Positions 8,434-17,351 are shown, counted from the stretch's first letter. The stretch is DNA of 37,117 nt from Lachnospiraceae bacterium (GCA_009774215.1 VSNH01000017.1:1-37117), one strand, 5' to 3'. Program-made: numbers and translations. Notes: a model not told the origin generated them from the letters alone.

Positions 8434-8841
8434 CTATGCGAGAGCATAATACTCAAGGAAATGCCTTGAAGTATGCTCCCAACATATGCCCCATGTATCT
8501 GCAAGTTTTAATGCTGTTTCCAGCGATAACTTACAGATAAGCTGGTTATCGTTTGTCCCTTTGGGGCAAGCGTATAAACCAACCACACCTAAGCAGCACA
8601 AACTTAAATAGTTTGTGGGCTGCAGGTTTCGGATATCAATGTTCTCATGAACATCAGCATCATCTGCTGAGTCCTGAAAAACATCGGAGATGAGTTTTGC
8701 CTCATCCTCCGAATATCCGTCATTAACATAGTACGTAAAGTACTTGTCAAAAATGGCCTTGTCCTTAGGAGTTACCTGAAAGGCAAGAACAGGGGATGCG
8801 TTTCTTTTTGCCGTAAGGCAGTTAAAAATAGTATTCAGCAT
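8434..8841 (-). CDS. Hypothetical protein, 135 aa
   Basis: The family is not recognised. The protein is acidic in the middle (DVFQDSADDADVHENIDI) and has a Cys-containing hydrophobic stretch YLSLCCLGVVGLYACPKG, followed by a helical segment SLETALKLADTWGICWEHT. No signal peptide is visible. AAGGAGGT lies eight bases before the ATG on the minus strand, which makes it a credible gene. It stands alone, divergent from the lipoprotein at 9221, with a hairpin after its stop. Confidence 0.75.
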   Translation of the reverse strand: MLNTIFNCLTAKRNASPVLAFQVTPKDKAIFDKYFTYYVNDGYSEDEAKLISDVFQDSADDADVHENIDIRNLQPTNYLSLCCLGVVGLYACPKGTNDNQLICKLSLETALKLADTWGICWEHTSRHFLEYYALA

Positions 8842-9220
8842 AGCGAATACCTCCTTATGTATGAGTCATCTTAACAGATGCTAATAGATTATATATGGAA
8901 TTGTTTTTTTTAATAACAATTGAGATAAATTTTGCGAATACTAAAGAATTGAGCTTTTTCGTTTTTCGTAGAAACTATTGGATAGATAAACTTCCGTTTG
9001 GCATTCATCTGTTTGAAAAAGGTATGAAAAACCGTCTTTTTGTGCAATACATTGACGGAAACTGATATATACGCTATAATTTACTAAGGGCAAAATATTA
9101 CATACATAATAAATTACATATATTGAAGGCTTTAATTATGTTTTTTAGACCACTGTATATAATAAAACGACTTGCCTATAAAAAGGGTAGAAATTTTAAA
9201 ATCGAAAGGAGAAATGTATT
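8842..9220. other. Divergent intergenic region with a long leader
   Basis: This AT-rich stretch separates two divergent genes. The one clear signal is the sigma-A-type promoter at 9052-9080, which leaves a 5' leader of about 130 bases before the lipoprotein start. No ORF or RNA family was recognised in the leader. Confidence 0.5.
9052..9080 (+). promoter_or_regulatory. Sigma-A-type promoter for the 267-aa lipoprotein
   Basis: TTGACG and TATAAT are separated by exactly 17 bases. Confidence 0.7.
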
Positions 9221-10024
9221 ATGAGAAAGAAAATTTTAGGTATTATTGCAGTAACATTGACAGCTTCTGTGCTGGCTGCAACCTTAACAGGATGTGGCAC
9301 TGGGGCAAAAGCAACAGATCAGGAAGTGGTTATGGAGGAAGAGCCTATCATCGTTACAGATGAAGGGGGTTCAGAGGAAGTAACCATTGAGACAGAGGAT
9401 GAGATCACAGAGACAGAGGAAGTGATTGCTGATGATGGGGAAGCTGATACAGAGATGGATGGAGATATTCTTTTCTACAATGAGATAGGAAAATATCCTG
9501 ATTATCTGTTAAGCGATGTATCATATGAAGCTATGGAAGAGAAGGCAGTAACAGCTGTTGATGATATCCCTGTTTATTCTGAAGAAGGCTTCAAGGTTGG
9601 GCATGTTAAAAGTGGTGCAGCGGTCGTCTTGACAGAACACGGCATTAATACGAGATGGTATCGTTTTGAAAATCCTGTAAGTGGTACGGATTATGATTAT
9701 TTATGTATGCTTGATGATGACCTTCCAAAAGAGGAAATTCCAATGCTCTCTGCAGAAGAAGTTAAAGCGGAAATTATTGCTGCAATGCTGAATCGTACAG
9801 ATGAACTTCCAACAATTTTGGATGAGCCAACTTCTGATATGGAAGTATATGAGTGCAGAATACTTAGAGAAGATGATCCTGGTAATTTTACTGTCCGAAG
9901 AATGAAAGCTATTGAAAATGAGGATACATTCGAGATTGGTGATTATATGACCTACTATGTTGAATGTGAAGAGGATGGAGAGTTCGCAATCTGTAGGATT
10001 TACTATAAGGATTCCAGATTCTAA
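9221..10024 (+). CDS. Acidic lipoprotein with SH3-like region, 267 aa
   Basis: The N-terminus is a lipoprotein signal (MRKKILGIIAVTL...TLTGC) with Cys25 as the probable lipidated residue. Residues 30-80 are an acidic Glu/Asp/Thr-rich linker that would space the domain from the membrane. The stretch DDIPVYSEEGFKVGHVKSGA...TRWYRF looks like a bacterial SH3-type fold; the C-terminal part is unassigned. A promoter lies at 9052 and GAAAGGAG precedes the ATG. It is the first of two similarly organised lipoprotein genes, and the giant secreted protein follows them, so they may work together at the cell envelope. Function unknown. Confidence 0.85.
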   Translation: MRKKILGIIAVTLTASVLAATLTGCGTGAKATDQEVVMEEEPIIVTDEGGSEEVTIETEDEITETEEVIADDGEADTEMDGDILFYNEIGKYPDYLLSDVSYEAMEEKAVTAVDDIPVYSEEGFKVGHVKSGAAVVLTEHGINTRWYRFENPVSGTDYDYLCMLDDDLPKEEIPMLSAEEVKAEIIAAMLNRTDELPTILDEPTSDMEVYECRILREDDPGNFTVRRMKAIENEDTFEIGDYMTYYVECEEDGEFAICRIYYKDSRF

Positions 10025-10036
10025 AATTTGATAAAT

Positions 10037-10076
10037 AATGGAACAGCCTGCTTTTGGGTTGTTCTATTATTCTTTT
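10037..10076 (+). terminator. Terminator after the 267-aa lipoprotein
   Basis: A 12-bp stem (10037-10048 with 10057-10068, with G-U pairs) closes an eight-base loop and is followed by a T-rich tail. Confidence 0.75.
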
Positions 10077-10162
10077 CATATTTAATGATGGATTATCTAT
10101 AATATAGAAACCTAAATATAGGCTATTTTGTGTAAATAAAGATTTGAGAAAGGAGAATCATT

Positions 10163-11092
10163 ATGAAGAAAAATTTATTGGCTGTTATGATTATTATGGC
10201 TTTGGTATTGGCTGGATGTGGTAAAGATACTTCCCCAGCGATGAGCAATACAGAACCATCTGTGAAAGCGGAGGCTACTATTTCTGAAAGTCTTGAAAGT
10301 ACAGAAAAAGAGGAGGCTAACAAGGACGAGGAGATATCTGATGGAGAGATTGCTGATAACAAAGATGTTTTGAACTTAAAAGAGTATGAATATGTCTTTG
10401 AGGACAGAGATATTGATAAAGACGGTGGAATCGCAATCCATTATGAAAGTTTTAGTCCATCGGATATCGTTTCTTATTATCTTAAAGAAAGCGTGGATTT
10501 ATATATTGATAATGGGAAATGTATTGGTTATACAAAACCAGATGTTGAAATCAGTGTCATTAGTGAAAATGAAGATTGGTATCTCATTAATGTTGATGGC
10601 AATGACAGATATGCAAAGATTGATGATGTGAAAGCAGTTGGTTTTCCAGGCTCAAGGAAAGAGTATTTAGACAGTCAGCAGGAAACCGCTAAAGAAACGG
10701 AATCTGCGGATATAGTTACTCAGACTAATGAGACATCCCAATCTGTTGCAAGTGATACTGAATCACCTGTATCTGAAACATCGAAGCAGGATGCTGTTGC
10801 AGAAGTGCCTGCTCCTACACAAAGTAATAAGTACACTCCCGAAGAGGCTATAGCTGTTTACCGCTCTGCTATGGAAGGGGGAGGAATTGCTTGGAATCCT
10901 AATTTAAAGGGTGTAACAAGTTGGGGTACAGGTTGGATTTATCTTGAAAAAGGTCAGCCTGAATGGTGTGCTTCTACTGATTTGGAATCTTTTGCAATGG
11001 GGGATAGTGGAGGTAATCCTTGGACTGAATATTATCTGGAAGTAACAAGTTCAGATGAAAGTGCAGTTTATATTACAGCATGGCATAACTAA
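10163..11092 (+). CDS. Lipoprotein with SH3-like region, 309 aa
   Basis: MKKNLLAVMIIMALVLAGC gives a lipobox with Cys19. An acidic/Ser/Thr linker follows (about 25-70). Residues 80-155 (HYESFSPSDIV...DWYLINVDGNDRYAKIDDVK) have the spacing of an SH3-like domain. A second low-complexity linker rich in Thr/Ser/Glu (about 170-215) leads to a C-terminal domain (YTPEEAIAVYRSAMEGGGIA...GWIYLEKGQPEW) that is not recognised. AGAAAGGAG precedes the ATG. It has its own terminator and lies between another lipoprotein and the giant secreted protein. Surface location is well supported; function is unknown. Confidence 0.85.
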   Translation: MKKNLLAVMIIMALVLAGCGKDTSPAMSNTEPSVKAEATISESLESTEKEEANKDEEISDGEIADNKDVLNLKEYEYVFEDRDIDKDGGIAIHYESFSPSDIVSYYLKESVDLYIDNGKCIGYTKPDVEISVISENEDWYLINVDGNDRYAKIDDVKAVGFPGSRKEYLDSQQETAKETESADIVTQTNETSQSVASDTESPVSETSKQDAVAEVPAPTQSNKYTPEEAIAVYRSAMEGGGIAWNPNLKGVTSWGTGWIYLEKGQPEWCASTDLESFAMGDSGGNPWTEYYLEVTSSDESAVYITAWHN

Positions 11093-11105
11093 GATGGAAA
11101 TAAAG

Positions 11106-11133
11106 AGACCTTGGAGAAATCTGAGGTCTTTTT
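11106..11133 (+). terminator. Terminator with GAAA tetraloop, near-identical to 3873-3901
   Basis: The 10-bp stem 11106-11115 with 11120-11129 and the GAAA loop repeat the sequence of the terminator after the DUF262 gene, followed by T residues. Confidence 0.85.
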
Positions 11134-11258
11134 GTTTTATGCTTTTTTATTCCTAAATTCATAATAACAAGTACTCCATTTATCTATAATAAAAAAGAAA
11201 ACTTTAAAAACGATGAAAGGAGGAGACGAGAAGAAAACTATATATGATGTAGTTTTTT

Positions 11259-14200
11259 ATGAAAATTATGAAAGATGAAATGCTTAAAAGAAAATTTATA
11301 TACATAAAAATACTCTTGCTTGTGCTTGCGACATTATTCTTTGTAAATAAGCCAATGACAGCGAAGGCAGAAAGTATATCTCTTGGTGTTATTGGATTTG
11401 ATGACCATAGGGGAATGATGGCATATATCAATGGTAAGCCTGTGTATTGTATCCAACGAGGATATCCATTTAGAAGTTCTGTTTCTGAATTACAGATGGT
11501 ATATATTGAAGGCAGTGCTTCACGTGGAGATTATGCAGGAACTATTGCAGGCTGTATGCGTTATCTATTATACAACGTAGAAAGTGGTACTGAAGTGCAG
11601 CTATTTCGCGGCTGGGGTGGCTGGACCCTAAATGGAGACCATACGGATGCGGCTCAGACGAGCACAGCAGGAGCACCTACATCAAATGCTTGGCAAGAAG
11701 CCTTTGATGAGGATAAAGACGATGATGAGGATACGCCTTATGCTAATAGATACAGTGGAGGCAACGTTAGAAAGTTTTATTTGGAAGTTGTTTTAGCAAA
11801 CTTACTGACAGGGCACGAGGGATGTGTTGACGTGTTCCCAACAACTATGAAGCAGATAAGCTATGCCGAGGCAGGATTTAGTTTGCCACAAGTCTATGCC
11901 CAGGCAATTACCAACTACTATTGCTGGGAAGATCCTGATGCCGCAGGTTATAGTGAAGAAGCAAAGTATCAGGCAAAACAGGCTTTTGATTGGGGAATTG
12001 AATTTGGATTTATTACAACAGCAGGTGGATTAGGTTATTCATTGAGATTAATTTATCAAGATTCCACAGGAGTATATGGAATTAGCGGCTCTAACAGTTA
12101 TTCGGGAAGCTGTGATGGATATATAAAAACAACTATTGGCGGTCAATATGAAGCAATGAAACTGTATCGTCAGGTGGTATGGAAGACAACTAATATGAGA
12201 CAGATTCCAAGTTTCGCTAAAAAGAAGCCAGAAGAATGTGAACCTATCAAACTTTATTGGGATGCAGAACAGCGTCTTTATACGGCAACTGTTTCTGATC
12301 ATAATGGAGTATTAGATTATTTTGAGTTTAGTATACCTAGCTGTACAGTAGCAAACAATGGAGACGGAACACTGACAATCAGTACATCAGGAGCGGTTAA
12401 CGCGGCAAGTGCACCATCTCAAAGTGGGTTGGAACCTGAGGATGGGGTGTTTAAACTGCCAGATTTTTATAGATGGGACTTAGAAGGTGAAGAGGTAACA
12501 TTCACATATACTTATCTTACACCAGATTATAAAAGTCCTAATCCTGCGGATTATTACGAAGAAGAAGGCAGTGGAAGAAAAAAGACTAGTGGATCAATAT
12601 ATAATCATAGTCATGATTATTCACCAGCTTGTAACTGGTTTTGTGAAACTGATGCGAAAAAGATTACACATTGCACACATGCATATAACAGTTGTGATAA
12701 CAAACCAAATGCAGGAGAGGAAAAAGATTATGATGAAGCAGGGAATGAAACGGGATCACATTACACCAGACATGAGCATACGGCAGCATGTCATACGCAC
12801 ACGATTGAATGTACACATGAATATGATTGCCCGTATTGGATTAAGTCAAGGGGTATGGGATATGCTGAAACCTATGTAAATAATAGACCATTATCGACCT
12901 GCAATATTAAATGGTGCTGCGGAAAATGGCACTATAATACAGGCACACAGGATATTACGGGAAAATATATTGACTGGCAGGATGTATCTGGTGTTTATGC
13001 AAGAGGGCAGAAATTGATTGATCCTGAAATCTGCTATATCAAAGTGGAAACAGTTCCTCACGAATTCCCCGCAGAAACAGATACAGAGATCCTGTTAATT
13101 GCCGACCATGATGAATGGAATAACTTGACTTATACTGCTCCTAATGGAAAGGTGATCAAACATGCAGACCATTTGAGGGTTGGTGAGAAGTACCATTTGA
13201 AGTATATCTATTCTTACAAGGGGGCATCCAAGGGATTCAGGATTGAATTCTCTTTACAGAATAAACCTTATTATCAGTATAATTATCTGGCAAGGATGCA
13301 GGCACCTCACAACAATATGCCTATCTACGAACTTAGAACAGGGCTTGCAGGAGACAGGTTTTCTAAGAGCTCCATCAATGTGCCACATGCGAAGCTGGTA
13401 CAGGATTTAACTGACATTACGATCAGAGGAATGTATGCTACACCTGAGACAGCTTACACGTTGAATGGTGCCTATACATGGGACAGTGAAGATTCATGGA
13501 ATGACCAAGTGTATCTCGATGCTTTGGTAACAGATCAGTTTGACGACAATTACGATAATAAAGATGCGGGAAGTATCACATCAAACAATGGGTCTCCGTT
13601 AAAGACTGACTTTACGGTATCCAAGCCCTCCCATAATGATATGCTTGTCGTATGGGAGTTTGATACGCAGCCAGAGGTATTCACTTCCGCATTGGTTTAT
13701 GGAACAGCTTATATCAATGTAGGTGAAAACGACAATTTCACAAAGAATTATTTCGATGAAGCCTATAATTACGCCAAAGATAAAATGACTGCAACAGCTT
13801 ATACGAATTGGTTCTATAGTTTTGAAGAACATAATAATGTTGGAGGCGTTGGGTATTTCAGTTCAGAATATACGGGACCTGGCGGACCACAATCCAATAA
13901 CCCTATTCCAGCGCATACTGTTTATACGCAGAATAACGAGTATAGGACGTTTGCAGTAAAGAATAAGGTATGGCAGTCAGATGTAGATATTAAAGTCTCT
14001 AATTTCGTACAAAATACAGGAGCAGGTATCACGGAGCATATCTATCAAAATAGGGACAGGGATAACCATGATCTGAACTACAACCTGTATTATACGGTAG
14101 ATGTGGTAAACCCGAAAGCGACTATTTATGAGAACAAGCAGAGATCACATGATGGACAGACAGAGAATGATGAGAATACAACTCCATATGACACCACTTC

Positions 14201-15782
14201 CGATGTCAATGAGTTTGATGTGAATACCATGATCTCATGGGGCTCCACGGGAGCATCGCAGACAGGTGCCTCTTATGGAAATACAGTGGTTGTTGATCAT
14301 ATCAAGACAGGAAGGACTTATATCCAGAGGGAGATCCCCACTGTGCTTGCTACGATGACGGCGCTGCCTAAGGAAACAATGGCAATGAAGATATACCCTA
14401 ACCATGACAGGCTGATCTATGAGGATCATTATACAGGAGCAGCGGTATCTGGTTCTGATATAGGTAGGACAGTCAGTGTTTCAGCAAAAGATGGATATTA
14501 TCCGCCTAATGAACAGTCCTATGTTTCCGACATCTATCCTGCTATGAATCCTAATGTGGAAGAGATGAGGCCACAGAACATCAGTAATTCCAATAATGTG
14601 CCTGACCAATATAATCAGGACGACAATGTGCTGCACCATATGAGTCCTACGACTTCGTTTACAACTAAACTGAGTAACGGCGAAACAAAGACAATTGTGG
14701 ACAGCCACACAAAGACCTATACACAGTATGACTTTGAATACAATCCTAGCAACAGGAACAACAAAGTAACATTCCCTAGCAGGAGAAGAAGCATTATGTT
14801 CTTCAAGTATTCAAAGACAAATTACAGCTATAATGGAAAATCTGTACAGTCTGCGGTAGGTCAGTTTAAGAATGCAGGCAAAACGCAGACAGAAAGCTAT
14901 TACATCAGTCAGGTACTCTTCAAGAGCAATTATACTTCCAAGTATAAGAAGGAACTGGAAGCGCAAGGAGCTGATTACATTGAAGATACAGATGTATACG
15001 GCAATCTGACAGATGCTTGGATCGATATGGTGAACCAGAATAAGTTTGCCATCGTATCTGCAGGACAGGGCTTTGAACTTCGTGTAACATTGAAGTATGA
15101 AAACAGCTTCCTGACTCAGTATCTTGCGAGATATTTTGGAACAGACGATGCTCAGAATGATATTATTGGTACTTCAAATAGGGTTCAAAAGAGATATAAT
15201 GATGTTCCTGCAAATAGCAGGCAGTATGCAAATATCAGTGCTTTAACTGGTAAAGATGGAAGAACAGCTCCGTTCTATACAAGTTCTGCTAGAGCATATA
15301 TCAGTAGTTATAGTATCCTTGATAGATTAGCAGTAAACCTTGTAACGGGTTCAAATGTATTCAATGACCTGTATGTATTTATGAGTGACAACCCTGATAC
15401 TGTTTACAGTTATTCTGGAATCTATAATACCCCTGTTGTATTTGAGAGGGATATTGAATATAATGCTGATTATTCTGTAATAACAGTCACTTATACGATG
15501 TGTGTAAGTCATGAAAATGGTATTTCCAGCAACCTGCAGAAGATGAAGTTCTATACGAACCAACTGGCTCCTGATAAGAGGACACCTGGCATTGTGGAAG
15601 GAACTTACGACGTTGCATCACAGGGAGAGCACAGCATTACGATCTGGACGCCGATTGTGGCAGCGACACCGTTTGATTACCCTGATATGATACAGGATAG
15701 ATATATTGGCGATGCGATAGAACTTGGTTATACGATCAAGACAACAGGCGCGGATGACAGTATTGTACATATTGTGCAGTAA
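11259..15782 (+). CDS. Giant secreted protein with thioester-like N-terminus and Cys/His-rich segment, 1507 aa
   Basis: A signal peptide (KRKFIYIKILLLVLATLFFV, cleavage probably after AKA near residue 37) directs export. The mature start contains VYCIQRGYPF (Cys64) and later AQAITNYYCW, which loosely resemble the Cys and T-Q-x-A/W motifs of thioester adhesin domains. Residues about 447-570 are packed with Cys and His (HSHDYSPACNWFC, CTHAYNSC, HTAACHTHTIECTHEYDC, CNIKWCCGKWH), suggesting metal or disulfide stabilisation. The rest is beta-rich and Asn/Tyr/Thr-rich. There is no C-terminal anchor. The start is uncertain: AAAGGAGG lies about 36 bases upstream of the chosen ATG, with a start-start-stop triplet series at 11244-11252 between. 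A terminator follows. Role, possibly surface attachment or conjugation-associated, is inference. Confidence 0.8.
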   Translation: MKIMKDEMLKRKFIYIKILLLVLATLFFVNKPMTAKAESISLGVIGFDDHRGMMAYINGKPVYCIQRGYPFRSSVSELQMVYIEGSASRGDYAGTIAGCMRYLLYNVESGTEVQLFRGWGGWTLNGDHTDAAQTSTAGAPTSNAWQEAFDEDKDDDEDTPYANRYSGGNVRKFYLEVVLANLLTGHEGCVDVFPTTMKQISYAEAGFSLPQVYAQAITNYYCWEDPDAAGYSEEAKYQAKQAFDWGIEFGFITTAGGLGYSLRLIYQDSTGVYGISGSNSYSGSCDGYIKTTIGGQYEAMKLYRQVVWKTTNMRQIPSFAKKKPEECEPIKLYWDAEQRLYTATVSDHNGVLDYFEFSIPSCTVANNGDGTLTISTSGAVNAASAPSQSGLEPEDGVFKLPDFYRWDLEGEEVTFTYTYLTPDYKSPNPADYYEEEGSGRKKTSGSIYNHSHDYSPACNWFCETDAKKITHCTHAYNSCDNKPNAGEEKDYDEAGNETGSHYTRHEHTAACHTHTIECTHEYDCPYWIKSRGMGYAETYVNNRPLSTCNIKWCCGKWHYNTGTQDITGKYIDWQDVSGVYARGQKLIDPEICYIKVETVPHEFPAETDTEILLIADHDEWNNLTYTAPNGKVIKHADHLRVGEKYHLKYIYSYKGASKGFRIEFSLQNKPYYQYNYLARMQAPHNNMPIYELRTGLAGDRFSKSSINVPHAKLVQDLTDITIRGMYATPETAYTLNGAYTWDSEDSWNDQVYLDALVTDQFDDNYDNKDAGSITSNNGSPLKTDFTVSKPSHNDMLVVWEFDTQPEVFTSALVYGTAYINVGENDNFTKNYFDEAYNYAKDKMTATAYTNWFYSFEEHNNVGGVGYFSSEYTGPGGPQSNNPIPAHTVYTQNNEYRTFAVKNKVWQSDVDIKVSNFVQNTGAGITEHIYQNRDRDNHDLNYNLYYTVDVVNPKATIYENKQRSHDGQTENDENTTPYDTTSDVNEFDVNTMISWGSTGASQTGASYGNTVVVDHIKTGRTYIQREIPTVLATMTALPKETMAMKIYPNHDRLIYEDHYTGAAVSGSDIGRTVSVSAKDGYYPPNEQSYVSDIYPAMNPNVEEMRPQNISNSNNVPDQYNQDDNVLHHMSPTTSFTTKLSNGETKTIVDSHTKTYTQYDFEYNPSNRNNKVTFPSRRRSIMFFKYSKTNYSYNGKSVQSAVGQFKNAGKTQTESYYISQVLFKSNYTSKYKKELEAQGADYIEDTDVYGNLTDAWIDMVNQNKFAIVSAGQGFELRVTLKYENSFLTQYLARYFGTDDAQNDIIGTSNRVQKRYNDVPANSRQYANISALTGKDGRTAPFYTSSARAYISSYSILDRLAVNLVTGSNVFNDLYVFMSDNPDTVYSYSGIYNTPVVFERDIEYNADYSVITVTYTMCVSHENGISSNLQKMKFYTNQLAPDKRTPGIVEGTYDVASQGEHSITIWTPIVAATPFDYPDMIQDRYIGDAIELGYTIKTTGADDSIVHIVQ

Positions 15783-15792
15783 AATAAAAATT

Positions 15793-15824
15793 GAATCTCC
15801 TTCAACATAGAGGGAGATTCTTTT
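15793..15824 (+). terminator. Terminator after the giant secreted protein
   Basis: GAATCTCC and GGAGATTC form an 8-bp perfect stem followed by TTTT, 10 bases after the stop codon. Confidence 0.75.
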
Positions 15825-15830
15825 AGAAAT

Positions 15831-16496
15831 TTAAACTATTAGTGAAAATGTTAATTTATTCTCTATTGATAAGGATAAAAGTATGAAACAAATAATGATA
15901 TAGAGTATAAAGCCAACAGCCAATAAATAGGGGTATATTTTTCTGATGAAAAAATCCTGCCTAATTGCATCCATATATTTTGGCTCTTGAGCAAATTCAT
16001 TTAAGTGGTGTATGTAATAGTAATCATTTTTGGGAAAGAGGCAGGTACAGTTTTGATAATATTCAAAAAGTATTACATATAGAAACGACAACAATAGGAA
16101 GAAATTGCATGTAATAAGAGCGAAAAAAATACATATACCACAAAAAGCAATTTTGCTGAAAGAACCAGCTTTAAGGATATCCATCTGTTCAGCTTCTTTA
16201 AATATGAACCAGTCAGAGCAGGATGTATAATTCCATTTTAAGCAGAAATTCACATCATAGTTTTGGGAAGATGCAATTTTTACGGCTTTATGGTAGTGGC
16301 CCAATTCATGAAATGGTTCCAGTAATATGTAGCACATGAGAGTAATGAACATAATGCTTAATAATTGAGAACGGGAGAAAGGAGTGATATTCATGTTTGG
16401 ATTTATGAAAAAGTATAGATGTGAAAAAAAGGTTAAAAGCCATAATATACCCGAAGAAAGAAGAAACCATTTTTTGATAGTATTTTTGACTTTCAT
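15831..16496 (-). CDS. Putative zincin-type (M50/DUF3267-like) membrane protein, 221 aa
   Basis: The protein has four to five hydrophobic segments and the zinc-protease motif HELGH (residues 63-67) at the end of a membrane helix (ITLMCYILLEPFHELGHYHK), the layout of site-2-protease-like or DUF3267 membrane zincins. A second zinc ligand or the usual NPDG-type motif could not be identified, so activity is uncertain. The start at 16496 (MKVKNTIKKW) was preferred because a signal-like membrane helix follows; a GGAGG lies 13 bases upstream. An in-frame ATG at 16547 is an alternative. It sits between the giant gene and the relic of that gene's 3' end, on the opposite strand, as if inserted or left there by rearrangement. 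Confidence 0.65.
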   Translation of the reverse strand: MKVKNTIKKWFLLSSGILWLLTFFSHLYFFINPNMNITPFSRSQLLSIMFITLMCYILLEPFHELGHYHKAVKIASSQNYDVNFCLKWNYTSCSDWFIFKEAEQMDILKAGSFSKIAFCGICIFFALITCNFFLLLSFLYVILFEYYQNCTCLFPKNDYYYIHHLNEFAQEPKYMDAIRQDFFIRKIYPYLLAVGFILYIIICFILLSLSIENKLTFSLIV

Positions 16497-16701
16497 TATG
16501 AGCGTAATTCCTCCATTGATAGTTGCAATAATTTCACATTTTACCATAGTGTATAAACCTTTTGATAATATGGTTTATTTTTGGCTTTCGATATTGTTTT
16601 GGCTAACAGCGGTATTATCATATCCCAATAATGAAGTATTTTACTTTTTAGTATTTGGTTTAATGTGTATGATGTATGGCCATATAATAGCATTGCTTTA
16701 A
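16393..16701 (+). CDS. Possible small membrane protein overlapping the zincin-like gene, 102 aa
   Basis: AAAGGAG eight bases before the ATG is a textbook ribosome binding site, and the product has two to three hydrophobic stretches (FLIVFLTFIMSVIPPLIVAI, YFWLSILFWLTAVLSY). However, its first 104 bases or more lie antisense to the start of the zincin-like gene, and antisense of a membrane protein gene often looks hydrophobic by chance. It fills an otherwise empty stretch (16548-16701). The two genes could both be real only with overlapping 5' ends. Confidence 0.3.
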   Translation: MFGFMKKYRCEKKVKSHNIPEERRNHFLIVFLTFIMSVIPPLIVAIISHFTIVYKPFDNMVYFWLSILFWLTAVLSYPNNEVFYFLVFGLMCMMYGHIIALL

Positions 16702-16756
16702 AGGTTTGGAGTAAAAATATTATAGCATATTTTCACGGCTTTTTGAAGGCTAAGTT

Positions 16757-16817
16757 GGATGCAATAGAATTTGGCTATACGATTAAGATGACAGTATTGT
16801 TCATATCGTGCAGTAAA
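16757..16817 (+). pseudogene. Relic of the 3' end of the giant secreted protein gene
   Basis: The sequence from GATGCAATAGAATTTGGCTA onward aligns with the last about 70 bases of the gene ending at 15782 (DAIELGYTIK...). A 13-base deletion after the AAG of GYTIK shifts the frame, but the nucleotides for ...DSIVHIVQ-stop remain recognisable. Only the extreme 3' end survives. Confidence 0.8.
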
Positions 16818-16825
16818 AGACAGAA

Positions 16826-16862
16826 AGGGACTCTTTCCAGATGGAAGGGGTTCTTTTTCCTT
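16826..16862 (+). terminator. Terminator after the relic
   Basis: A 13-bp stem with several G-U pairs (16826-16838 with 16843-16855) and a four-base loop is followed by a T run. It occupies the same relative position as the terminator at 15793. Confidence 0.75.
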
Positions 16863-16984
16863 TAATATGTACAAAAAAATCGTGACAAAGACGGACGAAA
16901 CAAAATCCATATTTATTGAATTGAAAAAATTTATCATGTATCATGAAAAATAGATAGTGTAATTCTGTCTAACGGCAAAACAAC

Positions 16985-17012
16985 AACTGCTGGTTATACA
17001 GAACCAGTGGTT
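16985..17012 (+). repeat. Inverted repeat upstream of xis
   Basis: An 11-bp fully paired stem (two G-U pairs) with a six-base loop lies about 80 bases before the excisionase start. It could be a recombination or regulatory site; there is no T tract. Confidence 0.5.
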
Positions 17013-17094
17013 GACATAACAAACTCAAATTACAACGGAGGAAGTCTCTATTTTCTGTATTAGAGCAAATTTTCTGACAGGAGGATTTGCAGAT

Positions 17095-17310
17095 ATGATT
17101 GTAGGAAAAGACATTCCTTTGCCTTGGTGGGAGAAATATACACTTACGATAGAAGAGGCATCCCTGTATTTTGGTATCGGGGAAAAGACCCTCAGGCGGT
17201 TCGTAAAGGAGCATCCGAATGAGGAGTTCATTATTTATAACGGGACAAAGGTTCAGATCAAAAGAAAGGTGTTTGAAAAGTTTATTGATGAAAAAGTAAC
17301 TGTTATGTAA
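17095..17310 (+). CDS. xis: Tn916-family excisionase (Xis), 71 aa
   Basis: The small basic protein matches the Tn916 Xis pattern: PLPWWEKYTLTIEEASLYFG, then IGEKTLRRFVKEH, and IYNGTKVQIKRKVFEKFIDE. Xis of this family is a winged-helix DNA-binding protein that bends the element ends and steers the integrase towards excision. GACAGGAGG precedes the ATG. It lies 112 bases upstream of int in the same orientation, as in Tn916, with a hairpin between them that could modulate readthrough into int. Identification is by remembered similarity to Tn916 Xis and by gene order. Confidence 0.95.
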   Translation: MIVGKDIPLPWWEKYTLTIEEASLYFGIGEKTLRRFVKEHPNEEFIIYNGTKVQIKRKVFEKFIDEKVTVM

Positions 17311-17351
17311 GTTCGGTCTGAGGTTTGCAGACGGACTTAGACCTAGATTAT

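Noticed and set aside
8167..8469. Plus-strand 100-codon ORF
   Set aside because: It starts within the direct repeat, has no ribosome binding site and overlaps the end of the credible minus-strand gene.
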